From: Frateuria_A yonginensis
GTDB taxonomy: Bacteria; Pseudomonadota; Gammaproteobacteria; Xanthomonadales; Rhodanobacteraceae
Assembly: GCF_037137055.1 (NCBI RefSeq)
Contig: NZ_JBBBNY010000008.1
Location: 1 to 64,000, forward strand
Direction of reading: 5' to 3'
Length of the DNA stretch: 64,000 nt
The position numbers were made by a program, and so were the translations under genes. The notes under the pieces are model-generated. The model did not search any database. It was not told the DNA's origin and was given only the letters and a program-made list of their open reading frames with translations. Shown piece after piece: positions 44,595 to 53,640 of the stretch; position 1 is the stretch's first letter; every line of letters begins with the position of its first letter.

Positions 44595-45201
44595 GTGAGG
44601 CTCGCGCTGGGAAACACGCCAAAGCTGTCGCACTTCCCCCGTGAACCGGCCGTGGTCTGCCCCGAACTCCGACGACCACCCCAGCCCCCAAAGCGCACTC
44701 TCCACAGCCTCCGCCGGGAGAGCGCTACACCAGAACGCGCGGCGTGGAACCCGGCCGCACGATCCATGCGCCTGTTGCGGGGACGCAGGTACGGCCTGCC
44801 AGGACCCGCGACAACCACTGCCGACCGACGCGGCGCGCGGCGCCTCCGGCCATCCTGCGAACCTGGAATCGTTTCAGAGGCGTCACCTCCGGCGTGTAGC
44901 GGCCCCGCGTGCAGTGAGGGTCCGGCGATGTTTCATCCGAAAACGCGGCGTAGTTGATGTGGGTCAATAAGCCGGCGGAAACCCGCGCACCGTCGCGCCC
45001 GTTGTTGAGGGACGTTTTGGTGTCGAGGAGCATCACGGTTGGAGCCGGAGACTTGCGCCTGGTCTTCGGAGCGTCGCGCGCTCCGGCTGGGGAACTTCAT
45101 GCACGCGATATCGTGGAGTTTGGCTGTAAGCGGCTTATACCCGCGCTTAATCTCGATTGCGGGGGGGGGGTATCCGGGCATCCTGAACCCTGCTAGCGAT
45201 C
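44595..45201. other. Long intergenic region behind the nuclease-helicase cassette (607 bases)
   Basis: No convincing gene in either direction. It contains a FNR/Anr-type palindrome, TTGATGTGGGTCAA at 44954-44967, without an adjacent gene in a sensible position, and a run of ten G at 45161-45170. GC content falls towards the 45200 end. It may be the scar of an insertion or a decayed gene; short open frames on both strands lack protein-like composition. Confidence 0.5.
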
Positions 45202-47103
45202 TCACGCAAAAGACTTGCTTTTTTCCACTGCATGCGTTGGTGCCAGGTGGTTTTTGAAGAATTCGCTTGTTTCCTGGTCGTCGCAGTATATGTAACAGCC
45301 TTTAATTCCACGTGTCATGAGCGTTTTGTAAGTGTTGCGGATAATGCGGTCTAACTTTTTTCGAGTTTCTTCGGGCTCGGCCTTAGCTTTCTTCTTCCAT
45401 CCGCGAATTGAACGGTCCATTCGTGAACGAGCCCCCGGAACCGTTAGGAGCGCTCCGTTTCTGGCAATTAGATCGGGGCCAATGATGACCCCGATATAGT
45501 CGACTTCTAGGCCTTGGCAGGTGTGGATGCAACCAACCTCTTTAATCGAGGTTGGAGATACGATCCAAAGGCTCCCATCGCTGTTTAAGTTCCAACGCCT
45601 GGCATAGCCGTGTTTTTGGATGACAATGTCATGACTATCTTGATCCTTTTTGCTTATCCAATCCCAACAATAGCCGGCGACGACGCGGGCTTTGTTGTTG
45701 CCATTGCGAGCAGCGATCAGATCGTGGAGTTCGTTTGGCGAATCTACGACACGGAAGTCGAACTCACCGGTGTCCAGGCGTGTGTTCGCCGTTTCGCGCA
45801 GGCCAAGCGTGTTGTCCAGCCAGGCCAGGTAGCCGTCCGAGCCGCTGCAACGGAACTGCGATGACAACGCCAGGTGCGAGACTTCAGCGCCCATCGAGTG
45901 GGTCCATCGCGCAAGCTCCTCCGAGTGCCCGACGTCCGACAAGGTCACGATCTGGTCGTCGTCCACGAAGAAGATGGCGCATTTGGCGCTGCGGATGATC
46001 TCCTTGATTTGGTTCTCGCCGAGGTTGCCGTACATGCCCGACTTCTCGTTGAGACGGTGGGCCTCGTCGACGATCAGCGCGTCGAAAGCATTGGGACTGG
46101 TCTCGATGAACGAACCGGAGCCGGAGAACAGGTTATCGATCGCCGAGAGTCGCAGGTTGCCTTTCAGCTTGGCTTTGAAGACGGCACGCGGGGCTGCGTT
46201 CTTGGAGACGTACTTGCAGACGAGCCCCAGCTTGGACAGGTGCGCCAGCAGGTTGACCGCGATGACCGATTTGCCGGTGCCGGGGCCGCCCTGGATGACG
46301 ACGACCTGCTTCTTCTCTTCGGATGCGGCAGTGGCTAGGGCCGCCGCGCTCTCGAACGCCACCTTCTGATCGTCGATCAGCACGAACTCCCGGTTGCCTT
46401 TCAACATGCCGACCAGGCTGTCGACCAGCATCTTGGACGGGCGGATGCGACCGTTCTCGATCTGGTAGATCAGTTCCGCGTTGTCGCCGTACTTGACGTG
46501 CTGCTTGATGAAGTCGCGCAGGCGCCGGCGCTCCTCCTCGCCCTTGAGAAACAGCGGCGCTTTGCGGATGTAATCCCCGTAGTACTCGGGGTGGTCGATG
46601 ACCCCGTCCTGCACATAGTTGTGGAGGTAGGCGCACGGACTCAGGGCGATGGCCCGCTCGTAGACCGCTTCGTTGAATCCCTCGAGGAGCGCCGCGTAGG
46701 ACCACGCCTGATAGCAGGGGTGTGCGCCTTCGCGTTCCGGCGCGGCGCCGCCACGGCGTGCGGCGATGACGCCGTCCTTGCCGGTAAGGCTTGCTTCGGA
46801 CCACTGCTTCAGTTCGACGATAATCAGGTTGGGGCCGGCCTCGGTCCGTCCCGAGATGATGAAGTCTATCCGCTTGGACGTCTGCGGGATGCCGAACTCC
46901 ACGCCGACACCAGCGTCGTCCGGGATACCGGGGTCGCGCAGCACCTTGGCCATCTCGCCGAGCGAGTTTTTCCAGGCGCGATACTCGGCGTCCGGCGCGT
47001 AGTGGCCCGTGCGTTCGAGGTACTTGCTGGCAATGACGTGTTCGATGTCCCGGTTGTCGTGGTCGTCGAGGAACTTGGCCTTGTTCGCCTGGTAAACGAT
47101 CAC
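45202..47103 (-). CDS. PD-(D/E)XK nuclease-DUF2075 helicase fusion
   Basis: A 633-residue protein. The N-terminal part (about 1-190) has a PD-(D/E)XK signature: E69, D80 (RIDFII) and E97-L-K99 (IVELKQW). The C-terminal part is a DUF2075 P-loop domain of superfamily 1 helicase type: Walker A GGPGTGKS (272-279), Walker B VDEAH (345-349), then HTCQGLEVDYIGV (motif V/VI-like). GC is lower in its 3' third than in the flanking genes. It lies 23 bases behind a MazG-like gene. Function is unknown; a nucleic-acid-processing or phage-defence role is inferred. Confidence 0.85.
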   Translation of the reverse strand: MIVYQANKAKFLDDHDNRDIEHVIASKYLERTGHYAPDAEYRAWKNSLGEMAKVLRDPGIPDDAGVGVEFGIPQTSKRIDFIISGRTEAGPNLIIVELKQWSEASLTGKDGVIAARRGGAAPEREGAHPCYQAWSYAALLEGFNEAVYERAIALSPCAYLHNYVQDGVIDHPEYYGDYIRKAPLFLKGEEERRRLRDFIKQHVKYGDNAELIYQIENGRIRPSKMLVDSLVGMLKGNREFVLIDDQKVAFESAAALATAASEEKKQVVVIQGGPGTGKSVIAVNLLAHLSKLGLVCKYVSKNAAPRAVFKAKLKGNLRLSAIDNLFSGSGSFIETSPNAFDALIVDEAHRLNEKSGMYGNLGENQIKEIIRSAKCAIFFVDDDQIVTLSDVGHSEELARWTHSMGAEVSHLALSSQFRCSGSDGYLAWLDNTLGLRETANTRLDTGEFDFRVVDSPNELHDLIAARNGNNKARVVAGYCWDWISKKDQDSHDIVIQKHGYARRWNLNSDGSLWIVSPTSIKEVGCIHTCQGLEVDYIGVIIGPDLIARNGALLTVPGARSRMDRSIRGWKKKAKAEPEETRKKLDRIIRNTYKTLMTRGIKGCYIYCDDQETSEFFKNHLAPTHAVEKSKSFA

Positions 47104-47126
47104 CCTTCAGCCCCCTGTGGCTGTCC

Positions 47127-47492
47127 TTAGAAGTCGGAGTACTTCTTGCTGCTGCCTTTGGCTAAGTCGACCGGGTACTTGGCAGCGTTGATCTCAAGTT
47201 TGCGCCTAGCTGCCTCGAGCGGGTCGATGCCCAGCTTGTCGGATAGTTGCAGGAGATAGAGGAAGACGTCGGCGACTTCCTCGGCAATTTCGTTCTTTTT
47301 GTCTTCGCCCAGGGTGTGACTTTGTTCTTCGGTCATCCACTGGAAGTGCTCCAGCAACTCCGCGGCCTCGACGGAAAGGGCCGAGGCCAGGTTCTTGGGC
47401 GAATGGAACTGCTCCCACTCGCGCTCTCGGGCGAATGCTCGCAAGGCATCCTGTAAGGCTTGAAGCTCCGCGTTCACGATCCCCTGGTCCAT
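47127..47492 (-). CDS. MazG-like nucleotide pyrophosphohydrolase
   Basis: A 121-residue all-alpha NTP pyrophosphatase (MazG/RS21-C6 dCTPase type). Metal-binding residues are E42 and E45 (VEAAELLEHF) and E72 and D75 (EEVADVFLYL), the E-x-x-E with E-x-x-D pattern. HSPKNLASALS is typical of the short MazG-like dCTPase branch. The ATG at 47492 is chosen; the open frame upstream is a shadow. It is the first gene of the two-gene cassette with the nuclease-helicase. Confidence 0.9.
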   Translation of the reverse strand: MDQGIVNAELQALQDALRAFAREREWEQFHSPKNLASALSVEAAELLEHFQWMTEEQSHTLGEDKKNEIAEEVADVFLYLLQLSDKLGIDPLEAARRKLEINAAKYPVDLAKGSSKKYSDF

Positions 47493-47671
47493 CGATTGAG
47501 TGCCGGGCGAGCATAACGCGGGGCGGGAAGGGGGCCCAGCGGCTGCCCATGACTTCCGGCCGTATCCCCCCGCGGCCCCCTCGCGCAACACTCGCGCGGC
47601 TCTGTGCCTCTGGTCACCGCCGTGGTGCCGGTTGCACGGCTCGTCGAACCGTTCACCCCACAAGGACCCCT

Positions 47672-50317
47672 ATGCGCCGTCACCTCTCTACCGCTATCTG
47701 CCTGGCCCTGGCCGGGCTTTCCATGGCTCCGCTCGGCGTGGTTTCGGCCGCCGAGGTGCGGCTGGCCACGACGCAGTTGCCGCGTGGAGTGGTGCCGTCG
47801 CACTACGACGTGGCGGTGACGCCGCATGCGGACAAGCTCTCGTTCGACGGCCAGGTCACGATCACCCTGGCGGTGACCAAGCCGACCGCCTCGATCACGC
47901 TCAATGCCGCCGACCTTTCCTTCTCCAAGGCGTCGCTGACGCCGGTGGCGGGCAAGATGGCGTTCGACGCGCCGGAGATCGCCGTGGACGAGAAGGCGCA
48001 GACGGCCACCTTCACCTTCGCCCACCCGGTCCCCGCCGGCAGCTACCGCCTGGCGATGACCTACACCGGCAAGATCGGCACGCAGGCCAACGGCATCTTC
48101 GCGCTGGACTACGACACCAAGGCCGGCAAGAAGCGCGCGCTGTACACGCAGTTCGAGAACTCCGACGCGCGCCGCTTCATCCCCTCGTGGGACGAGCCCA
48201 ACTACAAGGCCACCTTCACGCTGACCGCCACCGTGCCGAGCGACCAGATGGCGGTGAGCAACATGCCGATCGCCTCGAAGAAGGACCTCGGCAACGGCCT
48301 GACCGAGGTGCACTTCGGGCAGTCGCCGAAGATGTCCACCTACCTGCTGTTCTTCGGCCTGGGCGACTTCGAGCGCGCCACCGCGCGTGCCGAGGGCACC
48401 GAGATCGGCGTGATCACGCAGAAGGGCATGATCGACCAGGCCGGCTTCACGCTGGATTCGGCCAAGGCCGTGCTGAAGGAATACAACGACTACTTCGGCG
48501 TGCCGTACCCGCTGCCCAAGCTGGACAACATCGCCGCGCCGGGCCAGAGCCAGTTCTTCTCGGCGATGGAGAACTGGGGTGCGATCTTCACCTTCGAATA
48601 CGCGCTGCTCCTGAACCCGCACATCTCCACCCAGCTGGACAAGCAGCGCGTGTTCAACACCGCCGCGCACGAGATGGCGCACCAGTGGTTCGGCGACCTG
48701 GTCACCATGAGCTGGTGGGACGACCTGTGGCTGAACGAGGGCTTCGCCTCGTGGATGGCCTCGCGCACCACCCAGAAGCTGCATCCGGAGTGGCATACCG
48801 AGCTGGACGCGGTCGGCATCCGCGAGCGCGCGATGTCGCAGGACTCGGTGGCCACCACGCATCCGGTGGTGCAGCACGTGGAAACGGTGGAGCAGGCCAG
48901 CCAGGCGTTCGACGCGATCACCTATTCCAAGGGCGAGGCGGTGATCCACATGCTGGAAGGCTACGTGGGCCCGGAGGCCTGGCGCACCGGCGTGCGCAAC
49001 TACATCAAGGCGCACGAGCACGGCAACACGGTGTCGGATGATCTGTGGACGTCGATCCAGGCGGCGGCCGGCAAGCCGGTCACGCAGATCGCGCACGACT
49101 TCACCCTGCAGCCGGGCGTGCCGATGATCGAGGTGCGCGCCGCCGCCTGCACCAACGGCAGGACCGCGATCGCGCTGCGCCAGGGCGAGTTCACCCGCGA
49201 CCGGCCGAACAAGACGCCGCTGCGCTGGCACGTGCCGGTGATCGCGCAGACGGTCGGTGGCAAGCCGGTGCGCGCGGTGGTGGACGGCAAGGCCACGCTG
49301 AGCGTGCCGGGCTGCGGCCCGGTGCTGGTCAACGCGGGCCAGACCGGCTACTACCGCACGCTGTACGCGCAGAACGACTTCGACGCGCTGAAGGCGCAGT
49401 TCGCCAGGCTGGCGCCGATCGACCAGCTCGGCCTGCTCGGCGACACCTGGGCGCTGGGCATGGCCGGCAATGAGCCGGTGTCCAACCTGCTCGCGCTGAT
49501 CACCGCCACGCCGGCGGACGCCGATCCGCAGGTGTGGTCCGAAGTGGCCGGCTACCTGGCGTCGCTTGACAACTACTACCAGGGCGACAAGGCCCGCCAG
49601 CAGCGCCTGCGCACCTTCGCCATCGGCCAGCTGCGGCCGGTGTTCGCCAAGGTCGGCTGGGAGGCCAAGGCGGGCGAGAGCGTGCCCACCGCCAACCTGC
49701 GCATGGAGCTGATCGGCACGCTGGCCGACCTGGGCGACCCGGAGGTGATCGGCGAGGCCCGCCGCCGCTTCGCCGCGCAGAAGACCGACGCCGACGCCGT
49801 GCCGGTGGCGCTGCGCAAGACCATCACCGCCATTGTCGCCGAGCACGCCGACCAGGCCACCTGGGACCAGCTGCACGCGCAGGCCAAGGCCGAGACCACG
49901 CCGCTGATCAAGGACCAGCTGTACAGCATGCTGTCGGTGGCGCAGGACGACGCGCTGGCGCAGCGCGCGCTGGAGCTGGCGCTGACCGACGAGCCGGGCG
50001 CCACCAACAGCGCCGGCATGATTCGCGCGGTGGGCTTCCACCACCCGGAGATGGCGTTCGACTTCGCCGTGCAGCACCGCGCGCAGGTGGACAAGCTGGT
50101 CGACTCGACCTCCAGCAGCCGCTACTACCCGGCCCTGGGCGCGAGCTCGACCAAGCCGGAGATGATCCAGAAGATCCAGGACTACGCGCAGAAGTACATC
50201 GCGCCCGGTTCGCGCCGCGTGGCCGAATCGGTGATCGCGAACATCAAGTACCGCATGATGATCCGCCAGGATCGCCTGCCGGCGATCGACGAGTGGCTGG
50301 AGAAGCACTCGGGCTGA
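47672..50317 (+). CDS. M1-family aminopeptidase (secreted)
   Basis: An 881-residue zinc metallopeptidase with a signal peptide (cleavage near VVSAAE, residue 27). The zinc site is HEMAHQWFGDLVTMSWW with the third ligand Glu in WLNEGFASW. The substrate-recognition motif is SAMENWG, where Ser replaces the usual first Gly of GAMEN. The C-terminal ERAP1-like helical domain is complete. AAGGA lies seven bases before the ATG. It probably degrades peptides in the periplasm. It is divergent from the MazG-like gene. Confidence 0.92.
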   Translation: MRRHLSTAICLALAGLSMAPLGVVSAAEVRLATTQLPRGVVPSHYDVAVTPHADKLSFDGQVTITLAVTKPTASITLNAADLSFSKASLTPVAGKMAFDAPEIAVDEKAQTATFTFAHPVPAGSYRLAMTYTGKIGTQANGIFALDYDTKAGKKRALYTQFENSDARRFIPSWDEPNYKATFTLTATVPSDQMAVSNMPIASKKDLGNGLTEVHFGQSPKMSTYLLFFGLGDFERATARAEGTEIGVITQKGMIDQAGFTLDSAKAVLKEYNDYFGVPYPLPKLDNIAAPGQSQFFSAMENWGAIFTFEYALLLNPHISTQLDKQRVFNTAAHEMAHQWFGDLVTMSWWDDLWLNEGFASWMASRTTQKLHPEWHTELDAVGIRERAMSQDSVATTHPVVQHVETVEQASQAFDAITYSKGEAVIHMLEGYVGPEAWRTGVRNYIKAHEHGNTVSDDLWTSIQAAAGKPVTQIAHDFTLQPGVPMIEVRAAACTNGRTAIALRQGEFTRDRPNKTPLRWHVPVIAQTVGGKPVRAVVDGKATLSVPGCGPVLVNAGQTGYYRTLYAQNDFDALKAQFARLAPIDQLGLLGDTWALGMAGNEPVSNLLALITATPADADPQVWSEVAGYLASLDNYYQGDKARQQRLRTFAIGQLRPVFAKVGWEAKAGESVPTANLRMELIGTLADLGDPEVIGEARRRFAAQKTDADAVPVALRKTITAIVAEHADQATWDQLHAQAKAETTPLIKDQLYSMLSVAQDDALAQRALELALTDEPGATNSAGMIRAVGFHHPEMAFDFAVQHRAQVDKLVDSTSSSRYYPALGASSTKPEMIQKIQDYAQKYIAPGSRRVAESVIANIKYRMMIRQDRLPAIDEWLEKHSG

Positions 50318-50341
50318 TGCCTGGACGGTGGATGGACGAGA

Positions 50342-50373
50342 AGGGGCCCTGCAACGCAGGGCCCTTTTTCTTT
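50342..50373 (+). terminator. Rho-independent terminator after M1 aminopeptidase
   Basis: A nine-base perfect stem GGGCCCTGC/GCAGGGCCC with a three-base loop, followed by TTTTTCTTT. Confidence 0.9.
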
Positions 50374-50417
50374 GGGGGCGAGGGGGCAGGGCAGGGGCGT
50401 ATCGCGAAGACATCCCT

Positions 50418-50504
50418 GTAGGAGCGAGCGTGCTCGCGATGCCTTTGCTCTGGCGCGGAGGAACCACGAGCACCAGCGACATCGCGGGCAAGCTCGCCTG
50501 CAGC
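50418..50504. repeat. REP-type palindromic element, copy 4
   Basis: Arm GTAGGAGCGAGCGTGCTCGC (50418-50437) and inverted arm CATCGCGGGCAAGCTCGCCT (50480-50499) with about 40 bases between. It accounts for most of the 306-base gap between the aminopeptidase and the PAP2 gene; the rest shows no gene. Confidence 0.75.
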
Positions 50505-50623
50505 TGGGACGGGGTGGGTTGTGCGCGGCCTCTGGCTGCGACAGCGGGCGCGGCGGCAATCGAAAGGGTGCCGAAAGAGCGCGCGCCTACGCTCGCTGTA
50601 CCTGGCCGGCCGAGGCACGGACC

Positions 50624-51238
50624 ATGCGCTTCCTGCTGCTGCTGTTGCTCGCCCTGATGCCCGTGGAAGCCTCCCTGGCAAGCGGAGGCCCGCTGGGAAT
50701 CGACCACCGCGTGCACTACGACAACAGCGGCATCTGGAAGCGGAGCAACCAGAAGACGCTGATGTACGGGACCATCTTCACGGTGGGCGCCGGCGCCTTG
50801 GCGTTCGGCGACCACGACCAGCTGGGCGACACCTTCTGGCGTTCGGTGGATGCGATGGTGGTCAGCGGCGTCACGGCGGAGGGGCTCAAGTACGCCTTCG
50901 GTCGCGAGCGGCCCTCGCAGACGGACGATCCGAACCGCTTCTTCAAGCATGGCCAGAGCTTCCCCAGCGGCGAGGTGGCGGCGATCTCCGCGGCGGTCAC
51001 GCCGTTCATCGCCACCTACGGCAACGACCATCCGGCCGTCTATGCGCTGGCGCTGTTGCCCGCGTACGACGCGGTCGCGCGCGTGAAGGTCCACGGGCAC
51101 TGGCAGAGCGACGTGCTGGTCGGTGCGGCGATCGGTACCGGTGTCGGCATCTGGGCATCCCGCCGCGACTCGCCGCTGATCGTCGGCTGGCTGCCGGGCG
51201 GCTTCAGCGTGGGCTACGTGCACCACTTCAAGCCCTGA
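50624..51238 (+). CDS. PAP2-family phosphatase-like protein with altered active site
   Basis: A 204-residue exported or membrane protein with signal peptide (MRFLLLLLLALMPVEASLA). PAP2 motif C1 is K89-x6-R96-P97 and C3 is R153-x5-H159-x3-D163. Motif C2, normally P-S-G-H, is P114-S-G-E117, so the usual acid His is replaced by Glu. The nucleophile His in C3 is kept. Activity may be changed or may use Glu; the family handles lipid phosphates and undecaprenyl pyrophosphate. Confidence 0.82.
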   Translation: MRFLLLLLLALMPVEASLASGGPLGIDHRVHYDNSGIWKRSNQKTLMYGTIFTVGAGALAFGDHDQLGDTFWRSVDAMVVSGVTAEGLKYAFGRERPSQTDDPNRFFKHGQSFPSGEVAAISAAVTPFIATYGNDHPAVYALALLPAYDAVARVKVHGHWQSDVLVGAAIGTGVGIWASRRDSPLIVGWLPGGFSVGYVHHFKP

Positions 51239-51554
51239 TCGGCGCCCGCGTGAAGCGACTCGCGGTGGCGCCCGAGGTGCCGATTCCATCCCGCCACGAC
51301 CTTGCATGTCCGCACGCCTGCGGGTGTCGCCCATGTAAGGCGGGGCTAAGCATCGGCGCCGAAGATGGCGCCCGTTCGAGTACCGCCGCGCAGCGATTTC
51401 GGGCCAACGAAAATCGAACGGTGGCGTAAGGTGATTTGAAGACTCTGCCTTTGGCGACGCTGCCGGTCGCGTGCGTCTGGCGGAAGGAACCGTCGTGAAA
51501 GGCAGCGCCCAGAGAATCCGGTCGATGGTGGTCTGATCTTTCCCGGAAGCATCG
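51239..51554. other. Upstream region of two-component/ABC exporter operon (316 bases)
   Basis: No gene seen. TAAGG at 51336-51340 and TAAGC at 51347-51351 are spaced 11 bases, the periodicity of OmpR-family tandem sites; another TAAGG is at 51427-51431. These could be autoregulatory sites for the response regulator, but there is no test from sequence alone. Confidence 0.35.
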
Positions 51555-52229
51555 ATGCGCATCCTCATTGCCGAAGACGATACCGCCATCGCCGCCGGCG
51601 TCGCGGCCACGCTGCGCCACGGGGGGCACGCCGTGGACACGGTCGAGGATGGCGCCCGCGCCGACACCGCCCTGCACGACGCCCCCTACGACATGCTGGT
51701 GCTGGACCTGGGCCTGCCGCGGATGGACGGCGCCGACGTGCTGCAGCGGCTGCGCGGGCGCGGCGGCGAAATGCCGGTGCTGGTGATCACCGCCCGCGAG
51801 GGCCTGCGCGAGCGCGTACGCGTGCTCGACCTCGGTGCGGACGATTACCTGGTCAAGCCGTTCGCGCTGGACGAGTTCAACGCGCGCGTGCGTGCGCTGT
51901 TGCGCCGCATGGCCAGCAAGGGCGTGCCGGAACTGCGGATCGGACGGCTGCGCGTGGACCTTCCCGGGCACCGCGCCTGGATCGACGAGGAGGCGCTCGA
52001 CCTCACCGCCCGCGAGTTCGGCGTGCTCGCCGCGCTCGCGATGCGCGTCGGCCGCCTGACCAGCCGCGCGCAACTGGTCGAGTCGCTGTGCAGCTGGGAC
52101 CAGGAGCTGACCGACAACGGACTGGACATCGCGATCCACCGGCTGCGGCGCAAGCTGCGCGGGTGCGGCACGGGCGTGCGCACGATCCGCGGGCTGGGCT
52201 ACATGCTGGAGGAGGAGGCTTGTGGCTGA
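51555..52229 (+). CDS. OmpR/TctD-type response regulator
   Basis: A 224-residue regulator. The receiver has EDD near residue 8, phospho-acceptor Asp in MLVLDLGLPR and Lys in LVKPF; the C-terminal winged-helix domain is DLTAREFGVLAALAMRVGRLTSRAQLVE to DNGLDIAIHRLRRKL. First gene of a six-gene operon; its stop overlaps the kinase start by eight bases. Likely controls the downstream exporter. Confidence 0.93.
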   Translation: MRILIAEDDTAIAAGVAATLRHGGHAVDTVEDGARADTALHDAPYDMLVLDLGLPRMDGADVLQRLRGRGGEMPVLVITAREGLRERVRVLDLGADDYLVKPFALDEFNARVRALLRRMASKGVPELRIGRLRVDLPGHRAWIDEEALDLTAREFGVLAALAMRVGRLTSRAQLVESLCSWDQELTDNGLDIAIHRLRRKLRGCGTGVRTIRGLGYMLEEEACG

Positions 52230-53640
52230 CCAGGCCATGGCCGTCACGCGGTGGCAACCCAGCTTGCGTCGACGTCTGCTCGCCTTCCTGCTGATCCCGG
52301 TGGGCGTACTGCTGTTGCTCGACGCCATGCTCACCTACGGTGTGGCGCTGGCCTACTCCAACCGCGTGCACGACCGCGACCTCGGTGACGACGCGCTGTC
52401 ATTGGCGCAGATGCTGCGCATCGGGCGCCTGCGCGACGGGCTCTCGCAACAGGCCCGCTTCCTGCTCGAGTACGATCCGGACGGCCGCAGCTATTTCAGC
52501 GTACGCAGCCAGCGCCGCGGCGTGATCGCCGACAACGCGCGCTTCCGCCAGCCGCCACCGCCGGCGGTGGGCGACCCGCCCGAGCTGTTCGATACCGCGC
52601 TCGGCCCGCATCCCCTGCGCGCGGCCGTGGTCAGCCTGCATCCGGACGCCGATCCCACCGATACGCTGACGGTGAGCGTGGCCGAGACGCTGCGCGACCG
52701 CCACCGCCGCGCGCGCGAGATCCTGATGATGGCGGTGCCGCTACAGACGCTGCTGATCGTGGCGGTGCTTCTGCTGGTGTGGTCCGGCGTCGACTACGGC
52801 CTGCGCGTGCTCGATCCGCTCACCGCCCGCCTGGCCGCACGCGAGCACGAGATCACGCCGATCGGCGAGGCCGACGTGCCCAGGGAGATCCTGCCGTTGA
52901 CGAAGACCATCGACGGCCTGTTCGCGCGCCTTCGCGGCGCACTGGAGCTGCAGGAGCGGTTCATCGCCGATGCCGCGCACCAGCTGCGCACCCCGCTGGC
53001 CGGGCTGAGCCTGCACGTCGAACGCGCGCTGGCGGACGACAGCAGCCCGCACGCGGTGAAGGAGGCGCTCGGCCACATCCGCCAGCTCACGCGGCGCACG
53101 GCGCGCACCTCCGCCCAGCTGCTCGCGCTCACGCGAGCGCAGTCGCCGCTGGACGCGCCGGAGGCGCACGCGACGGTCGACCTGTCCCGGCTGGTGCCGG
53201 AGGTGATCGGCCTGCGCATCCGCGAAGCCTTGGCGGCGGGCGTGGACCTGGGGTTCCAGGGCGCGCAGCAGCCGCTTTGGATCACCGGCGATGTCGCCTC
53301 GCTGCACGAGTTGCTGGACAACCTGATCGACAACGGACTGCGCTACGCCGGCCGTGGCAGCAGCCTCACCGTTGGCCTCGCGGCCGTTCCGCAGGGAATA
53401 CGTCTGTACGTCGAGGACGACGGCCCGGGCGTCCCCGATGCACTGTTGCCGCGCCTGGGCGAACGCTTCTTCCGGCTGCCCGGTACCGCGCAGGAGGGCA
53501 CCGGCCTGGGCCTGGCCATCGTCGAGCGCATCGCCGCGCGCCACGGCGCGCGAGTCAGCTACCGGCGCGTGGCGCCCCACGGCCTGTGTGTCGCCGTGCT
53601 GTTTCCCGCAGCGGCACTTGGGGAGGTCGCGCTCGCATGA
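52222..53640 (+). CDS. Sensor histidine kinase (TctE/QseC-like)
   Basis: A 472-residue inner-membrane kinase. Two transmembrane helices (about 16-36 and 170-190) bound a periplasmic sensor of 2CSK_N type. A HAMP-like linker precedes the H-box FIADAAHQLRTPLAG; N-box DNLIDNGLRYA, G1 EDDGPGVP and G2 GTGLGLAIVERI are present. The start is GTG 52222 with GGAGGAGG ten bases upstream, within the regulator gene. It is the partner of that regulator. Confidence 0.93.
   Translation: MADQAMAVTRWQPSLRRRLLAFLLIPVGVLLLLDAMLTYGVALAYSNRVHDRDLGDDALSLAQMLRIGRLRDGLSQQARFLLEYDPDGRSYFSVRSQRRGVIADNARFRQPPPPAVGDPPELFDTALGPHPLRAAVVSLHPDADPTDTLTVSVAETLRDRHRRAREILMMAVPLQTLLIVAVLLLVWSGVDYGLRVLDPLTARLAAREHEITPIGEADVPREILPLTKTIDGLFARLRGALELQERFIADAAHQLRTPLAGLSLHVERALADDSSPHAVKEALGHIRQLTRRTARTSAQLLALTRAQSPLDAPEAHATVDLSRLVPEVIGLRIREALAAGVDLGFQGAQQPLWITGDVASLHELLDNLIDNGLRYAGRGSSLTVGLAAVPQGIRLYVEDDGPGVPDALLPRLGERFFRLPGTAQEGTGLGLAIVERIAARHGARVSYRRVAPHGLCVAVLFPAAALGEVALA

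Noticed and set aside
44725..45036. 103-codon minus-strand frame in the ligD/nuclease intergenic region
   Set aside because: It starts with a plausible MMLLDTKTSLNNG but has no recognised family, no ribosome site and decays into Arg/Gly-rich sequence. Kept only as part of the unexplained intergenic stretch.
47474..51667. 1397-codon minus-strand frame across the M1 aminopeptidase
   Set aside because: Antisense shadow of the aminopeptidase and PAP2 genes; strongly His/Arg/Gln-rich, as expected of a mirror frame.
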